From NCBI GenBank assembly GCA_019695435.1, contig JACTVF010000114.1:1-7378 (forward strand): a stretch of 7,378 bases of DNA. The letters run 5' to 3'. This DNA is from Methanoregulaceae archaeon. GTDB taxonomy: Archaea > Halobacteriota > Methanomicrobia > Methanomicrobiales > Methanospirillaceae. Of the stretch, positions 1-6,450 are shown piece by piece; the first letter of the stretch is position 1; each line of letters starts with the position of its first letter. The notes below the pieces were generated by a model. That model was not told the origin of the DNA and did no database searches. It saw only the letters and a program-made list of their open reading frames with translations. A program made the position numbers and the translations under genes.

Positions 1-269
1 CGCTGTGGCGACCCCAAATTGCGATAGAACGGATCCAATGAACAGATACTGAATTCACGTTTGGTCCCGGGAAGGTATCAGAACCAGTCAACTGCCCACA
101 ATGGTCGGCAAAGTCATGTACGATAGGGGTACTCTTTTCAAATACCGTAAATCCCGGATTGATGCAGATTTTGGAACAGATGAAGAGATTTATCCACTAT
201 GCTGCTCTAGGTTGCATGCTCTGATATGGAATTAATAAAATTGTATCAGGGAACGGAATTGATAATATA
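1..269. other. Unassigned region at window edge
   Basis: No gene can be supported here. Plus frame 3 is stop-free from 42 to 221, plus frame 2 has a 44-codon ATG-initiated frame at 101-235, and a minus-strand frame is open from about 196 to the left edge. None has a convincing ribosome binding site or a recognisable motif, and their lengths are what chance allows. The stretch could be a decayed gene end or plain spacer. I saw no tRNA, rRNA or other known RNA. Confidence 0.4.
231..240 (+). promoter_or_regulatory. Possible TATA box for the zinc-ribbon gene
   Basis: The AT-rich run ATTAATAAAA lies 30-39 bases before the ATG at 270. That would put the transcription start near 258-263 and leave a very short leader. 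The match to the archaeal TATA consensus is only fair. Confidence 0.3.
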
Positions 270-635
270 ATGACTGACAATCCAAAAGCAATGGCCAAAA
301 AAGGCATCAACGATGGCCGCATAACTGCGCATCACGTATCAGACGACATAAAAACCTGTGACCACAAGCTCGTTTCCGGTGATTCAAAGGCTTATCCCCA
401 GGACAGGAACAGCGACGTTACCACGTCAATCTACAAGGAGAATCTTACCTGCCCACAGTGCGGAAAATCAACCATTCATGCAGAATTCCCTGATCATTAT
501 GAAGCCTGGATTAAATGTTCATCGTGCGGTTTTTTTATGGGGATGAGTAAGGATGAGTGGCACAGTATGGAGAACAGCCCCAATCTCAATGAAAAAATTA
601 AAAAAATGGCGAGAAAACTGAAAATTTTATCCTGA
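270..635 (+). CDS. Small zinc-ribbon protein, function unknown
   Basis: Encodes 121 residues. The C-terminal half has a clear zinc ribbon: C61-P-Q-C64-G, then 18 residues, then C83-S-S-C86-G, two CxxCG knuckles that should bind one Zn2+. After the ribbon come a short hydrophobic stretch (FFMGM, 88-92), W97 and a basic, probably helical tail (about 106-119, rich in lysine). The first 60 residues are polar, with no predicted fold and two more cysteines or histidines (C30, H32) outside the ribbon. There is no signal peptide or membrane segment, so it is likely cytosolic. The ATG at 270 is the first in frame; the only purine-rich site upstream (AGGGAACGGAA, 248-258) is a poor, distant Shine-Dalgarno, so the message may be near-leaderless. 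It faces ppsA tail to tail and is more AT-rich than its neighbours. Zinc ribbons of this size act in nucleic-acid or protein binding, but nothing here decides between these. That it is a gene is fairly sure; its function is unknown. Confidence 0.75.
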   Translation: MTDNPKAMAKKGINDGRITAHHVSDDIKTCDHKLVSGDSKAYPQDRNSDVTTSIYKENLTCPQCGKSTIHAEFPDHYEAWIKCSSCGFFMGMSKDEWHSMENSPNLNEKIKKMARKLKILS

Positions 636-666
636 ATTATTCCCGGATTTACGATATTCAGGAATT

Positions 667-680
667 GCCCGGCGCCGGGC
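667..680 (+). terminator. GC palindrome after the zinc-ribbon gene
   Basis: GCCCGGCGCCGGGC is a perfect 14-base palindrome starting 31 bases after the stop at 635 and followed by TTTGTT. As RNA it gives a 5-bp GC stem with a 4-base loop, which could act as a terminator or a 3' end stabiliser. As DNA it is also a symmetric protein site. Confidence 0.4.
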
Positions 681-767
681 TTTGTTAACCTGGCGTAGGG
701 TGAAAATAGTGTCTGTTTAATCTTCAAGAAAAATAGTCAAAATGAGTGATTAAAGCATTTAAATCGA

Positions 768-822
768 TTTTTTAATCTGACATTTTTTATCTCATGATAA
801 GTCAACAGAACCGAATTTTTTT
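768..822 (+). terminator. T-run cluster in the convergent spacer
   Basis: Three T-runs on the plus strand (768-773, 783-788, 816-822) lie within 55 bases between the convergent zinc-ribbon and ppsA genes. Archaeal RNA polymerase terminates at such runs without needing a hairpin. The first run is partly inside a 7-bp inverted repeat (GATTAAA 748-754, TTTAATC 771-777). These runs would stop transcription toward ppsA; I saw no equally good run for minus-strand transcripts leaving ppsA. Confidence 0.4.
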
Positions 823-890
823 ATGAGACCCAAAATTGGTCATCTTCTGCCAGAGCATCAGAAACGATATGGGGGATAATAAGGAAACAA

Positions 891-3311
891 TCACTTTGTT
901 CCCTGTTTATCCAGCTGCTCCTCCATCTCGACCACGTTCCGGGTAATTTTCATCACTGAGTCCGGGTTGAGGGATATAGAATCAATCCCCTCTCTGACAA
1001 GGAACTCGGCGAACTCCGGGTAATCGCTCGGTGCCTGCCCGCAGAGCCCGGAATGACGTCCGTTCCGCCGTGCGCCCTGTATCGCCATGGATACGAATTT
1101 CATCACACCGGGATCTCGTTCGTCGAAATCATGGGCAACCACCATGGAGTCACGGTCGACCCCAAGCGTGAGCTGGGTAAGGTCGTTCGACCCAATCGAG
1201 AATCCGTCGAACAACCGGCTGAATTCATCGATAAGGAGGATGTTGTTCGGGATCTCGCACATCACATAGATCTGAAGCCCGTTCTCCCCTCGCGTAAGCC
1301 CATTCTTCGCCATCTCGGCCAGTACTTTTTCACCCTCGTCAACACGCCGGCAGAACGGTATCATTATGATCAGGTTCGTAAGCCCCATATCCTCCCGGAC
1401 CCGTTTCATCGCACGGCATTCAAGTGCGAAACCCTCGCGGTATCTTTCGTCGTAGTACCGGGACGCGCCACGAAAACCGAGCATCGGATTTGACTCAGTA
1501 GGCTCAAAATAGCTCCCCCCGAGCAGGTTCGCGTATTCGTTAGTCTTGAAGTCGCTCATCCTGACGACGACCGGCTTCGGGTAAAAAGCCGCAGTGATCG
1601 TCCCGATGCCCTCTGACAATCTTTCGACGAAATACTCTTCCGGGTTATCATACCCGTACGTGAGTGCCCTGATCTGCGCCTTCACACTCTCGTCGGCGAC
1701 TTTATCCGGGTGGACAAGAGCCATCGGGTGGATTTTGATATAATTACTGATGACAAACTCCATCCTTGCAAGACCGATGCCATCATTCGGGATCATCGAG
1801 AAGGAAAATGCCTCGTCCGGTTCTCCGAGGTTCATCATGATCTCTGTTTTCGGGCGCCTGAGGTCCTTTAAGGAAATTTTTTCGATGTGGAACGGTAGGA
1901 TACCTTCGTACACGACTCCCTCATCTCCCTCAGAGCAGTTGATCGTTACTTCCTGCCCAGTCCTGATCGACTCCGTGGCATTGTTGGTCCCGACCACGGC
2001 TGGCACGCCGAGCTCCCGACTGACAATTGCCGCATGGCAGGTCCGGCCTCCCCGGTTGGTAACGATTGCAGCCGCGGTTTTCATAACCGGTTCCCAGTCA
2101 GGGTTGGTGGTATCTGATACCAGGATCTCCCCGGGCAGGAACTCGTGAAGCCGGCTCACATCGGCAATCACCCGTGCCCTGCCTGACGCTATCTTTTCGC
2201 CAACGCTCTTTCCCTTAGCAAGCACCGGCCCCCGTTGTTCAAGATAGTAGGTGAGGAGGACATCCTTCGCGTCCTGGGAGTGGACCGTCTCGGGCCGTGC
2301 CTGCACGATGAACAATTCCCCAGTTATCCCGTCCTTTGCCCATTCGATATCCATCGGGACAGGCTGATTCGCTTTCCGCGAGTAGTGATCTTCAATCATG
2401 ATGGCGTACCGGGCCAGTACGAGGATTTCGTCATCCGTGATACAGAATCGCCGGCTGTCCGATTCAGGGGCTTCGACATTTCTCGTCAGTTCCTTGGAGG
2501 TTCCCTGTCCGTAGATCATCTTGATCTTCTTATCGCCACGGTTTTTCCTGACAATAGCCCGGTGTCCGGTTCGTGCGGTCGGCTTGAAGACGTAGAACTC
2601 GTCGGGGTTGACCGCGCCCTGCACGATGTTCTCGCCAAGGCCATACGAGCCGGTGATAAAGACGACATCCCGGAACCCGGTCTCGGTATCGAGAGTGAAG
2701 ATGACTCCGCTTGAAGCCAGGTCGGAGCGGACCATCTTCATGACTCCGATAGAGAGGGCGACCTTGAAATGATCAAACTTCTCGTCTATCCGGTAGGATA
2801 TTGCCCGGTCGGTGAACAGGGATGCAAAACATTTGCTGCAGGCCTCCCTGAGTGCAGGATATCCCCGTATATTCAGGTAGGTCTCCTGCTGGCCGGCAAA
2901 AGAAGCGGTGGGGAGGTCTTCGGCTGTTGCAGAACTCCTGACCGCAACATCGGTATCAGGGCCGTATTCCTCACAGAGTTTGTCATAGGCCGCGCTGATC
3001 TCGTTCCAGATGTCGTCAGGTATGCCGGCGCCAAGGATCAGGTCCCGTACCTTTTTCCCCCGTCCTTCCAGGTTGGCAAGGCTGGTCTTATCGAGATCGG
3101 CCAGGGTCTCCCTGATCCCGTCGAGAACACCACCCGTTTTCACAACCTGCCAGTACGCATCGGCAGTGATGGCAAACCCGTTGGGAATTTTCACACCAAC
3201 CTTTGTGAGGTCCTGGTACATCTCGCCAAGCGAGGCGTTCTTGCCCCCGACGCTCGCGACATCTTCGTTCCTGATCTCCGCAAACCAGCGGATGTATTTT
3301 GCAGTGCTCAT
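891..3311 (-). CDS. ppsA: Phosphoenolpyruvate synthase (pyruvate, water dikinase)
   Basis: Converts pyruvate + ATP + H2O to phosphoenolpyruvate + AMP + phosphate in the cytosol, the first committed gluconeogenic step. The 806 residues show all three domains of the family. The N-terminal ATP-grasp domain (about 17-345) has VGGKNASLGE (21-30), VRSSATAEDLP (124-134) and QARPET (337-342). The swivelling phosphohistidine domain (about 385-470) has GGRTCHAAI with catalytic H426. The C-terminal TIM-barrel (about 485-795) has RMSDFKTNEY (584-593), MCEIP with metal ligand E686, GSNDLTQ (707-713) and GLCGQ with the acid/base cysteine C757. H426 and C757 sit close to the H421 and C751 reported for the E. 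coli enzyme (792 residues), and the motif wording is of the bacterial type. No intein or frameshift is seen. The ATG at 3311 has GGAGA 7 bases upstream and overlaps the stop of a 72-residue ORF by ATGA, suggesting coupled translation. Confidence 0.97.
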   Translation of the reverse strand: MSTAKYIRWFAEIRNEDVASVGGKNASLGEMYQDLTKVGVKIPNGFAITADAYWQVVKTGGVLDGIRETLADLDKTSLANLEGRGKKVRDLILGAGIPDDIWNEISAAYDKLCEEYGPDTDVAVRSSATAEDLPTASFAGQQETYLNIRGYPALREACSKCFASLFTDRAISYRIDEKFDHFKVALSIGVMKMVRSDLASSGVIFTLDTETGFRDVVFITGSYGLGENIVQGAVNPDEFYVFKPTARTGHRAIVRKNRGDKKIKMIYGQGTSKELTRNVEAPESDSRRFCITDDEILVLARYAIMIEDHYSRKANQPVPMDIEWAKDGITGELFIVQARPETVHSQDAKDVLLTYYLEQRGPVLAKGKSVGEKIASGRARVIADVSRLHEFLPGEILVSDTTNPDWEPVMKTAAAIVTNRGGRTCHAAIVSRELGVPAVVGTNNATESIRTGQEVTINCSEGDEGVVYEGILPFHIEKISLKDLRRPKTEIMMNLGEPDEAFSFSMIPNDGIGLARMEFVISNYIKIHPMALVHPDKVADESVKAQIRALTYGYDNPEEYFVERLSEGIGTITAAFYPKPVVVRMSDFKTNEYANLLGGSYFEPTESNPMLGFRGASRYYDERYREGFALECRAMKRVREDMGLTNLIIMIPFCRRVDEGEKVLAEMAKNGLTRGENGLQIYVMCEIPNNILLIDEFSRLFDGFSIGSNDLTQLTLGVDRDSMVVAHDFDERDPGVMKFVSMAIQGARRNGRHSGLCGQAPSDYPEFAEFLVREGIDSISLNPDSVMKITRNVVEMEEQLDKQGTK

Positions 3312-3526
3312 ACCCGGGTCTCCATCTGTACAGGTATCTGGCCTGCAGATACCAGCGCATCTTTGCCATGCATCATACTGCCATTCAACTCTTTTACGGC
3401 TGCATTTTTCAGGGCGGCCCCGGCGTTGTGTTCAGGATCCGGCTTTATGAGCCGTGGCGCTGTTTTCTTCCGGGGCTCAATGACGTCGAAAATGGCGGGT
3501 GTTTTATCTCTTTCTGATTCCGGCAT
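3308..3526 (-). CDS. Small hypothetical protein translationally coupled to ppsA
   Basis: A 72-residue ORF I do not recognise. Three things support it as a gene: a good archaeal ribosome binding site (minus-strand GGTGG, 3535-3531) 4 bases before its ATG, a TATA-like box about 35-45 bases upstream, and a stop codon that shares ATGA with the ppsA start. The product is hydrophilic and rich in charged residues, with a basic proline-containing stretch around 19-31 (RKKTAPRL, KPDPEH), no cysteines, no membrane segment and no signal peptide. It ends in a short mixed segment (IPVQMETRV). Being first in the unit, it may simply carry ribosomes onto ppsA as a leader ORF, or it may be a small partner or regulator of PpsA; neither can be shown here. 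Several plus-strand frames cross this place but have no comparable start signals. Confidence 0.6.
   Translation of the reverse strand: MPESERDKTPAIFDVIEPRKKTAPRLIKPDPEHNAGAALKNAAVKELNGSMMHGKDALVSAGQIPVQMETRV
3319..3323 (-). promoter_or_regulatory. Ribosome binding site of ppsA inside the upstream ORF
   Basis: Minus-strand GGAGA lies 7 bases before the ppsA ATG and within the last codons of the preceding 72-residue ORF. It supports the start at 3311 and places ppsA initiation inside a translated region. Confidence 0.65.
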
Positions 3527-3559
3527 TGTACCACCATGGGAGCATAGGGTGCCGGGCGC

Positions 3560-3570
3560 TATTTATTACC
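3560..3570 (-). promoter_or_regulatory. TATA-like promoter of the ORF72-ppsA unit
   Basis: Read on the minus strand, GGTAATAAATA lies about 34-44 bases before the ATG at 3526. This would start transcription near 3538 and give a leader of roughly 12 bases holding the GGTGG ribosome binding site. No other AT-rich box is closer. Confidence 0.45.
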
Positions 3571-3648
3571 TGTGGTAAAGGAAGGGAGGGATATGTTCAG
3601 GAAAGCCCGTATTCGCGGGTCATTGGTTGTACCTGATTTCTGACGGGC

Positions 3649-3695
3649 GGGGCGTGGGCATGTCTCCGCAGGAATGCGGTTTTATGATCCGCCCC
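3649..3695. other. Foldable GC-rich element between ppsA and ATPase genes
   Basis: Nested complementary arms can form one long imperfect hairpin: GGGGCG (3649-3654) with CGCCCC (3690-3695), CATG (3659-3662) with TATG (3683-3686, one G-U), and CCGCA (3666-3670) with TGCGG (3675-3679), closed by a GGAA tetraloop of the GNRA type. The inner internal loop is symmetric (TCT against TTT). It could be part of a long ATPase leader, a small RNA, or a DNA-level site. With the nearer TATA candidate it would lie upstream of transcription. Confidence 0.4.
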
Positions 3696-3710
3696 TGCCA
3701 TTCCCATGGT

Positions 3711-3719
3711 GTTATTAAC
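3711..3719 (+). promoter_or_regulatory. Possible TATA box of the ATPase gene
   Basis: GTTATTAAC is the only AT-rich box close before the ATPase gene. It would set transcription start near 3740 and give a leader of about 75 bases to the ATG at 3816. The match is weak, and a more distal promoter cannot be excluded. Confidence 0.3.
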
Positions 3720-3800
3720 CCGGACATCTTCAGTGAATCATAAGGAAATTTGCCATCGAAAGGTCTACAGAATCAGGAAAGTACAAGTGCCGGGCAGAAT

Positions 3801-3809
3801 GAGGAGGTG
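3801..3809 (+). promoter_or_regulatory. Strong ribosome binding site deciding the ATPase start
   Basis: GAGGAGGTG is a near-perfect complement to the 3' end of archaeal 16S rRNA. It ends 6 bases before the ATG at 3816, which is in frame with the ATPase. The longer reading frame from a TTG at 3750 has only AAGGAA ahead of it. Confidence 0.85.
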
Positions 3810-3815
3810 TTGTCA

Positions 3816-6239
3816 ATGACAGGAGATTCGGTCCCTCCGGATACGACACCGTCACCGTCGGTAACCGTTGCGGGATCCATGAAGGGATTGACCGGTGCAG
3901 AGGTAACTGACCTGCGGAACCGTTACGGCTTCAATGATCTCCCCGAAGAAAAGAGAAACCCGCTGCTCAAGTTCCTGTCCTATTTCTGGGGCCCGATCCC
4001 TTGGATGATCGAGGCAGCCGCAATCCTTTCGGCTGCGATTTCGCACTGGGACGATTTTGTCATCATCATCGTTCTGCTCCTGACCAATGCGGTTGTCGGG
4101 TTTTTCCAGGAGCGAAAAGCGGAAAATGCCATCGAACTCTTAAAAAAACAGCTCGCGCCCAATGCCCGCGTCCTCCGGGACGGGTCCTGGCAGGAGATCC
4201 CGGCCCGCGAACTCGTGCCCGGGGATATCGTTCATATCCGGCTCGGAGATATAGTCCCGGCAGATGCTGTCCTTGGTAAGGGGAACTATCTCCTTCTCGA
4301 TGAATCTGCACTGACCGGTGAATCCCTCCCGGTCGAGAAAAAAACCGGCGATACAGTCTACTCCGGATCCATTGCCCGCCAGGGCGAGATGGATGCAAGG
4401 GTCACCACCACCGGGGGAAACACCTTTTTTGGAAAGACTGCCCGGCTGGTCCAGGCAAAACCCCCGCGAAGCCATTTTCAGGCTGCCGTAGAGCGGATCG
4501 GGAACTATCTCATTATCCTCGCTGTCGTGCTGGTCAGCATAATCATCATCGTTTCAATCATACGATCTGAATCCTTCCTTGAGACCCTTCAGTTCGCCCT
4601 CATTCTTGTGGTAGCGGCAATTCCTGTAGCACTTCCCGCAGTTCTCACGGTGACCCTTGCAGTCGGGGCCGTAGCTCTTGCAAAAAAAGAGGCGATTGTC
4701 AGCCGGCTTTCTGCCATCGAAGAGATGGCCGGGATGGATATCCTCTGCTCCGATAAGACCGGGACAATCACGCAAAATTCCATCAGTATCGGCGAGATCA
4801 GGACGTTTCCCGGGATTTCGGAACAGGAAGTTATCACCGCAGCGGCCCTGGCCTCAAAAAAAGAGAGCAATGATCCCATCGACATGGCGGTCTTCTCACG
4901 GTACGATCAGCTCACGCCGCTCCCGGATACTACCGGTATCGAGACCCTGGATTTTGTCCCCTTCGATCCGGTTGCCAAATTCTCAAAGGCTACGGTCCGG
5001 GAACGATCGGGCAGATCGTTTGACGTTGCAAAGGGCGCCCCCCAGGCAATCGCGTCCCTTATCGGGGCGGATGGGATCCTCTCCCCGACGCTGGATTCAT
5101 GGGTCGTAGGGTTTGCACAGAAAGGATTCCGTGCTCTCGGGGTAGCCTGGACCGACAGCGCCGGAGCATGGCAGTACCTTGGCCTGATCGGGCTGTTCGA
5201 TCCGCCCCGTGAAGATTCTGCGGCAACGATAACCCAGGCAAAAAAACTTGGCGTGGACGTGAAAATGGTGACCGGGGATCACATCGCCATTGCACATGAG
5301 ATTGCCGGGCAGGTGGGCCTCGGCCAGAACATCCTTCCCCGGACTGCACTGGTTGCCGGTGACGGGGACGAGTCCCGGAAACAGCTGGAGTCTGCCGACG
5401 GATTTGCCCAGGTTCTTCCTGAAGACAAGTTCCGGATCGTGAAAATCCTCCAGGGAGGCGACCATATTGTCGGGATGACCGGTGACGGCGTGAATGATGC
5501 GCCGGCACTCCGGGAGGCAGATGCCGGCATTGCGGTCGCCGGAGCGACCGATGCGGCAAAGTCTGCCGCAGATATCGTCCTGACAAGACCCGGGCTCTCG
5601 GTCATCATCGATGCAATTGAGAGGAGCCGGGAGATATTCCGGCGAATGGAGAATTATGCGGTCTACCGGATCGCCGAGACGGTCAGGGTCCTGATTTTTT
5701 TAACACTCTGTATCGTGCTTCTGGATTTTTACCCGGTTACTGCACTCATGCTGGTCGTGCTCGCAATCCTGAACGACCTCCCCATCATGATGATCGCCTT
5801 TGATAATGCACCGGTCGCAGGAAAGCCCGTGCGCTGGCAGATGAACCGCATCCTGACCCTTGCAACGATCCTCGGGATCCTGGGGGTTGTCTCAAGTTTT
5901 ATCCTCCTCTGGGTAGCTAGGGAATATTTCCATCTTGATGCCGGCGTCATACAGACGCTCATCTTCCTCAAACTGGCAGTCGCCGGCCACATGACGATTT
6001 ACCTTGCCCGGACCGGCCAGCAGCATTTCTGGGAGCGCCCGTTCCCCTCGCTTGCTCTGTTTGGTACCGCAGAACTTACGCAGGTGGGCGCGACTCTCAT
6101 CGCGATCTATGGTGTTTTCATCATGACGCCTATCGGGTGGTCGCTTGCACTTATTGTCTGGGGATATGCACTGGTGTCTTTCCTCGTAAACGACCAGATC
6201 AAGGTGTGGTTATTCAGGAAGATCCACCCCTATTCATGA
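3816..6239 (+). CDS. Plasma-membrane-type H+-exporting P-type ATPase (P3A)
   Basis: Couples ATP hydrolysis to proton export across the cell membrane. From the ATG at 3816 it has 807 residues; a TTG at 3750 would add 22, but GAGGAGGTG just before 3816 decides. Order: M1-M2 (about 59-98), actuator domain with TGES (167-170), M3-M4 (about 228-288) with PVALP (270-274), phosphorylation site D313 in DKTGTIT, nucleotide-binding KGAP (406-409), TGD (486-488), hinge GDGVND (556-561), then M5-M10 (about 616-793). Residues matching the plant pump AHA2 proton pathway are present: N91 in M2 (N106), R624 in M5 (R655), and D654 in M6 within ILND (D684). FDPPREDSA and TFFGK are also shared with that subfamily, arguing against Ca2+, K+ or Mg2+ pumps. 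The protein ends 14 residues after M10, so the roughly 100-residue autoinhibitory tail of plant pumps is absent, as expected in prokaryotic members. DKTGTIT in place of the usual DKTGTLT is a mild variant. It is divergent from the ppsA unit and upstream of other membrane protein genes. Confidence 0.93.
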   Translation: MTGDSVPPDTTPSPSVTVAGSMKGLTGAEVTDLRNRYGFNDLPEEKRNPLLKFLSYFWGPIPWMIEAAAILSAAISHWDDFVIIIVLLLTNAVVGFFQERKAENAIELLKKQLAPNARVLRDGSWQEIPARELVPGDIVHIRLGDIVPADAVLGKGNYLLLDESALTGESLPVEKKTGDTVYSGSIARQGEMDARVTTTGGNTFFGKTARLVQAKPPRSHFQAAVERIGNYLIILAVVLVSIIIIVSIIRSESFLETLQFALILVVAAIPVALPAVLTVTLAVGAVALAKKEAIVSRLSAIEEMAGMDILCSDKTGTITQNSISIGEIRTFPGISEQEVITAAALASKKESNDPIDMAVFSRYDQLTPLPDTTGIETLDFVPFDPVAKFSKATVRERSGRSFDVAKGAPQAIASLIGADGILSPTLDSWVVGFAQKGFRALGVAWTDSAGAWQYLGLIGLFDPPREDSAATITQAKKLGVDVKMVTGDHIAIAHEIAGQVGLGQNILPRTALVAGDGDESRKQLESADGFAQVLPEDKFRIVKILQGGDHIVGMTGDGVNDAPALREADAGIAVAGATDAAKSAADIVLTRPGLSVIIDAIERSREIFRRMENYAVYRIAETVRVLIFLTLCIVLLDFYPVTALMLVVLAILNDLPIMMIAFDNAPVAGKPVRWQMNRILTLATILGILGVVSSFILLWVAREYFHLDAGVIQTLIFLKLAVAGHMTIYLARTGQQHFWERPFPSLALFGTAELTQVGATLIAIYGVFIMTPIGWSLALIVWGYALVSFLVNDQIKVWLFRKIHPYS

Positions 6240-6243
6240 TCTG

Positions 6244-6361
6244 TTTTTAGTCGATGTGTTTACGCTGATTGTTACGACAGGGTGCCTGTTCGATTCCACG
6301 TGTGTTTTCCCCAATGTTATGACAACCTTGTGGGGTCTATTCGAATGCGTACAAATTTTTT
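6244..6361 (+). terminator. Likely termination region after the ATPase gene
   Basis: A T5 run (6244-6248) begins 5 bases after the stop codon, and a T6 run lies at 6356-6361. Between them CCCCA (6309-6313) can pair with TGGGG (6331-6335). Either T-run could end the ATPase message. A TTCGATT sequence near 6290 resembles a tRNA T-loop but has no matching stem. Confidence 0.35.
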
Positions 6362-6380
6362 CAACGACAAATAACCGGAA

Positions 6381-6408
6381 CCAGAAATAACCTTTTGGAT
6401 GTTTCTGG
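6381..6408 (+). promoter_or_regulatory. Long imperfect dyad abutting a TATA box
   Basis: Two 12-base arms, CCAGAAATAACC (6381-6392) and GGATGTTTCTGG (6397-6408), are complementary except for one A-A mismatch and one G-T pair, separated by TTTT. The dyad ends 5 bases before the TATA box of the small membrane protein gene, a place where an archaeal activator or repressor would act. It could instead be a terminator hairpin for the ATPase message. Confidence 0.5.
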
Positions 6409-6413
6409 AATAA

Positions 6414-6423
6414 TTAAATATAA
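6414..6423 (+). promoter_or_regulatory. TATA box of the small membrane protein gene
   Basis: TTAAATATAA is the best archaeal TATA match in the window, preceded by purine-rich GGAATAA as a possible BRE. Transcription would start near 6440-6446, giving a very short leader before the ATGs at 6451 or 6457. Confidence 0.6.
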
Positions 6424-6450
6424 GTGCCTCCTTAATACCCTCTAAAGGTA

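Larger units (their letters stand above)
3532..3711. repeat. Inverted 10-bp repeat pair in the divergent spacer
   Basis: CACCATGGGA at 3532-3541 recurs as its reverse complement TCCCATGGTG at 3702-3711, each with the palindromic core CCATGG. The copies face outward: on the minus strand one overlaps the ribosome binding site of the 72-residue ORF, and on the plus strand the other abuts the likely TATA box of the ATPase gene. They could be a shared operator. A near-identical word (ACCACCATGG) also occurs inside ppsA around 1138-1147, so chance is possible. Confidence 0.35.

Noticed and set aside
101..235. 44-codon ATG-initiated frame before the zinc-ribbon gene
   Set aside because: No ribosome binding site, promoter or motif supports it, and its length is within chance expectation.
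497..727. Minus-strand 76-codon hydrophobic frame
   Set aside because: Most of it is antisense to the zinc-ribbon gene, and its hydrophobicity comes from lysine and asparagine codons read backward. No start signals were seen.
2769..3578. Plus-strand 269-codon frame antisense to ppsA
   Set aside because: It lies almost wholly opposite ppsA, whose protein motifs are unambiguous. It has no ribosome binding site and no recognisable domain; it is a mirror of codon bias.
5059..5586. Minus-strand 175-codon frame within the ATPase gene
   Set aside because: It is antisense to the nucleotide-binding domain of a well-supported P-type ATPase, and its arginine- and proline-rich translation is typical of a shadow frame.
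6270..6300. Possible tRNA T-arm (GTTCGATTCC)
   Set aside because: The flanking bases do not form the 5-bp T-stem, and no acceptor, D or anticodon arms are found nearby.
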